In this document: positions 61,279-64,000 of the stretch, one piece after another
Position numbering within the stretch: position 1 is the first letter of the stretch
Layout: each line of letters opens with the position of its first letter
Source: Agelaius tricolor
Lineage: Eukaryota; Chordata; Aves; Passeriformes; Icteridae
Reading direction: 5' to 3'
Length of the DNA: 64,000 bases
Assembly: GCA_023055355.1 (NCBI GenBank)
Contig: JALJCS010000001.1
Coordinates: 110,128,881 to 110,192,880 of the forward strand
Notes under the pieces: model-generated
The model's input: only the letters and a program-made list of their open reading frames with translations
What the model was told of the DNA's origin: nothing
Database searches by the model: none
Position numbers and translations under genes: made by a program

Positions 61279-61959
61279 GATTCTATCTGAACATTGCTTT
61301 TCTCTGCTGCAAAGCCAGGTTATTTCTGTCCCTTTACACTCTACTAATGCCAATGCTAGGACTGGCAGAGGAGAATGCTGAAAATGGGATTTTAAGGTGT
61401 TGTTTGTCCTGCAAAGGCACAAGACACATCCCCAGGTGGTGCAGACAGGAGTTCTCCAAACTTGACCAGGCTGCAGGGCCATCCAGCTGCTGTCACCCAG
61501 CAGGGACCCAGGTGGCTGTGGCTGTACCAGATGTCTCCTGATGCAGGAGGGCCACTCATGCTGCAGCTAATTTAAATCTTATATATGTTAATACATACAA
61601 CAGTATTTGGAGGTTAGTATTGTGGGATGCACTTGCAGAGGATGCAGTCCAGTGCCTCAATTTGAATATACTGTGGTGGTGGGGTCTAAGCAAGTCACAA
61701 GGATGGTTCTCTGAATCCTTGTTATAGCCTCAGATTTTATTAATGTAATGATTTTGTCATCCTACATATGAATGAAGGGTGTTTGCTTTTCTGAACTGTT
61801 CATTTTCCAGTTTGTAAGGAGTATAAATTCAGAACAGTTCATACTATGGGACCTGAATTCCTCCTGTTTGTAAAAATAGATCAGTGCAGTCTTGTTTCCA
61901 TATGAGGAACTCCTGTCTTTAAGGTGCAGCAAGCTGGAAGAGCTGTTTCTAAAGTCTAG

Positions 61960-62170
61960 AATTACAGAATAAGGTAATGGTTTGGGTTTGAAGGGACCTT
62001 AAAGACCATCTCATTTCAACCCCCCTGCCATGGGCAGCAATACCTTTCCCTATCCCAGATTGCTCCAAGCTCCATCCAAACTGGCCTTGAACATTTCCAG
62101 GGATGGGGCAGCCACAGCTTCTCTGAGCAACCTGTGCCAGCACCTCACCACCCTCCCAGGGAAGGATTTC
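61960..62170 (-). mobile_element. CR1 LINE 3' fragment, antisense
   Basis: GAATTACAGAATAAGGTAAT, TTTGAAGGGACCTTAAAGAC, CCCTATCCCAGATTGCTCCA and GGGCAGCCACAGCTTCTCTG mark a reverse CR1 copy like those at 27917 and 41207. Confidence 0.93.
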
Positions 62171-62764
62171 TGTAAAATGCCTAAACAAAACCTGCCCTTT
62201 GTCAGTCATTGAGAAAACAGGAACTGCAGTTCCAGGAGTTTCCATTAACAGTCTGATTTGCTGACAACTGGCTTGATATTTAAAGGAAAACAGTAATAAT
62301 GTATCATTTGGGGAAGATGTTCATGGTTAGACACTCTTTTTTTTCAGCAAGCTCAACTTCATAGGGTTAACAGGGTTCAAATAACACCTATAACCAAATA
62401 AATTGTGGAGTTTCATGTGGTTAAAATAAAGAAGTTCAGATTTTTCCAGAAAATTGAGTTTGGATTTCATCTTGCCAAATGCAGGCATTTAGGAGAAGAG
62501 ACAGAGAGCATCTATATTAAGATCTGCATATGCTTCTAAACAAGATGTTTCTCAGCACTAACTGTAAGTGGAGGGGGGTGATTTAGCTCAGACTGAGAGA
62601 TGCCTGTGGTCAAAACTGAAAAAAAGTTAATTTATATCAATGCACATTAAATAAGTGAAAAAGATTTTAGAATGTCTTAATTTTGTTTGATATAGAATGT
62701 GATGTTAGACAGCACTGTAAGGTGTTAGTGATAGGATGGCTAGATACAATACAAATTTTGTATC

Positions 62765-62806
62765 TGTACTTATAAATAAGTATTATTGTACTTATAAATA
62801 AGTATT
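62765..62806. repeat. Two perfect 20-nt direct repeats, 22-nt period
   Basis: TGTACTTATAAATAAGTATT occurs at 62765-62784 and again at 62787-62806. Each unit is itself nearly palindromic (ACTTAT/ATAAGT). Confidence 0.9.
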
Positions 62807-63733
62807 TATAAGCCTAAAATACTTATAATGCAAGTAATTTTTATATTTAAAGTACTATTTTCTGATTTTTTGTTTCATATATCAGTGATTGTAAGTCATT
62901 TGAAAAGTGAGTTTGGTATCTGCTCTGGTTCTGCATTTCCTTACCAATTTTATAATCCTATTTTGTTAATTACATGAATATATTTTCTTTCTTTCAATCA
63001 CAGTTATGGGAAGTCTCACTTATAAAAGTAATTAGTAAAAAATACTTTTAGGTAAAAGTTGATTTTTTTTCTGTTGGACTTTTCTATCTCATGTTAGTAG
63101 AAACTGTTGAAAACTCTACACAGACAGGATATTTTGTTTCTAAGTATTTTGTATGGATTCTTTTAATATTTTTTTAGGTAATGTTAATACATCCTCGGCC
63201 TTTAAACAAGTTTATTCCATATATAACTGACCATATCCAAAGCAGCTGAATATGTGTGTAAAACTTATTAAATGCACAGACAAACTTTTGGGTTTTATAC
63301 ACATAATTTAAGTATGACATTGTGTAGTAGCTGTAAGACAATCCAGAGCATTTCCAAGGGATTATTGCACATCTCAGGTATTTCAACTGATCCAGCCTTT
63401 TGGCTTCATGCCTTAAACTGCTACCAGAGACGTGTTATAATTGTCCAGAAATGCCCTGCCTGTTGTGAATTACAGCTTAAACCAAAATATTCAGTACATT
63501 ATACATATACTCAAAATAGACAATTTAACCAGGTTATGTGATGTGCATGTTTAAAAAGAAAAAAAAAATCTAAATATGGAGTTCAACATGCTCTTCCACA
63601 AGCCAGAGAGAGAATTTGCCACTCATCTAGAATAGCTCCAAAAAGTTTTTGGTAGCTTGCAATGTCATTTGCTTCTGTGTATCATGATCTTTGACTTTTC
63701 TCTCTTTTCTCTTTTTTGGATTTGATTATTCAG

Positions 63734-63793
63734 CCCAATGTTGCATCCCAGAAGTGCCTCTTATGCTTTGAGACACTCAAATATGGGATGTGA
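63734..63793 (+). CDS. Weak candidate for an alternative terminal exon
   Basis: A strong pyrimidine tract (about 63697-63719) and an ATTATTCAG acceptor precede a phase-0 reading frame of 19 codons. It reads PNVASQKCLLCFETLKYGM and ends in TGA at 63791-63793. An AATAAA lies at 63858-63863, about 65 nt beyond the stop. The phase matches the end of the exon at 43675, so this would give a complete alternative C-terminus. The peptide is not the conserved SPT3 tail, and 19 open codons are expected by chance. It is listed only because acceptor, phase, stop and polyadenylation signal occur together. Confidence 0.15.
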   Translation, partial: PNVASQKCLLCFETLKYGM

Positions 63794-64000
63794 ATATAGC
63801 AGTGAAGTGTAAAGAATTTCACTCATAGCATTTGAGACTGAACAGAGAAAATGGAAGAATAAATAATCTCTAAAAGTCTACCATCATCACCATGATTTTT
63901 CTCTTAAGTTATGCTTCCCAGGAAGAGGTTTTCCTGTAACAGAACTCTATCTGATCTAGGTATTCATGTATTAAACTTTCTCAGTGATAGGATTAAATAA

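Larger units (their letters stand above)
1..64000 (+). other. SUPT3H: SUPT3H gene, internal part (both ends outside the window)
   Basis: Seven exons with GT-AG boundaries splice in frame into 241 codons that read as the vertebrate SPT3 homolog. SPT3 is a subunit of the SAGA/STAGA coactivator; it carries two histone folds and helps deliver TBP to promoters in the nucleus. The family is about 317 residues long in the short human form as I recall it. The window therefore covers roughly residues 63-303, leaving about 60 N-terminal codons upstream and the final few codons downstream. All introns interrupt the frame compatibly. I found no other gene on either strand inside this span. In mammals the neighbour on the 5' side is RUNX2 in the opposite orientation, but it is not visible here. 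Confidence 0.95.
43676..64000 (+). other. SUPT3H: SUPT3H intron, at least 20.3 kb, open at the right edge
   Basis: Intron after the helix 3 exon (gtacgt). It contains CR1 fragments near 48113, 51658, 56078, 57186, 57745, 59246, 59755, 60125 and 61960; a trinucleotide run at 61247-61278; and an unclassified CpG-retaining block at 60680-61140. The stretches 43730-48110, 48345-51655, 51795-54840 and 62175-63690 show no recognisable gene or repeat. 54840-55590 is GC-richer and unclassified. 57840-58760 is a repeat-free AT-rich stretch. The canonical SUPT3H terminal exon was searched for and not found. Confidence 0.8.

Overview
This is vertebrate nuclear DNA, almost certainly from a bird. It is AT-rich and CpG-poor, and about 20 fragments of the avian CR1 (chicken repeat 1) LINE are scattered on both strands, several ending in the diagnostic ATTCTATGATTCTATG-type tail. 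The CR1 types look neoavian, perhaps songbird, but the species cannot be fixed by eye. No bacterial, viral or plasmid genes, rRNA, tRNA or CRISPR array was seen.

The only gene I can support is SUPT3H, on the + strand and partial at both ends. Its product is the SPT3 homolog, a TBP-contacting subunit of the SAGA/STAGA histone acetyltransferase coactivator. Seven constitutive coding exons join in frame: 7768-7854, 9019-9109, 10746-10882, 36861-36936, 39565-39677, 40368-40475 and 43565-43675 (723 nt, 241 codons). They run from the late part of the N-terminal TAF13-like histone fold, through an acidic linker, to the end of the C-terminal TAF11-like histone fold. About 60 N-terminal codons lie upstream of the window. 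The usual last few codons were not found and probably lie downstream. An eighth coding-like segment, 40949-41137, has canonical splice sites, is exactly 63 codons long and is phase 0 at both ends. It would insert a Pro/Thr-rich, then Lys/Arg-rich segment into the loop before the last helix of the second histone fold.

Layout: 1-7767 is upstream intron with four CR1 pieces, a C-rich tract and a perfect 21-bp hairpin. 7768-10882 holds three exons with short introns. 10883-36860 is one 26-kb intron with six clear CR1 copies, a T16 tract, a 38-bp quasi-palindrome, a G/T-rich block and a (CA)17 microsatellite. 36861-43675 holds the other four exons and the cassette exon. 43676-64000 is at least 20 kb of further intron with nine CR1 fragments, a CpG-retaining unclassified block near 60.7-61.1 kb and a weak candidate alternative terminal exon at 63734.

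In mammals SUPT3H sits head to head with RUNX2, and its introns are known to contain RUNX2-related regulatory DNA. Several repeat-free stretches here are therefore listed as conserved-element candidates, by inference only. I see no sign of a previously undescribed biological system. The best leads are the cassette exon, the perfect hairpin at 6741-6805 and the unclassified block at 60.7-61.1 kb.
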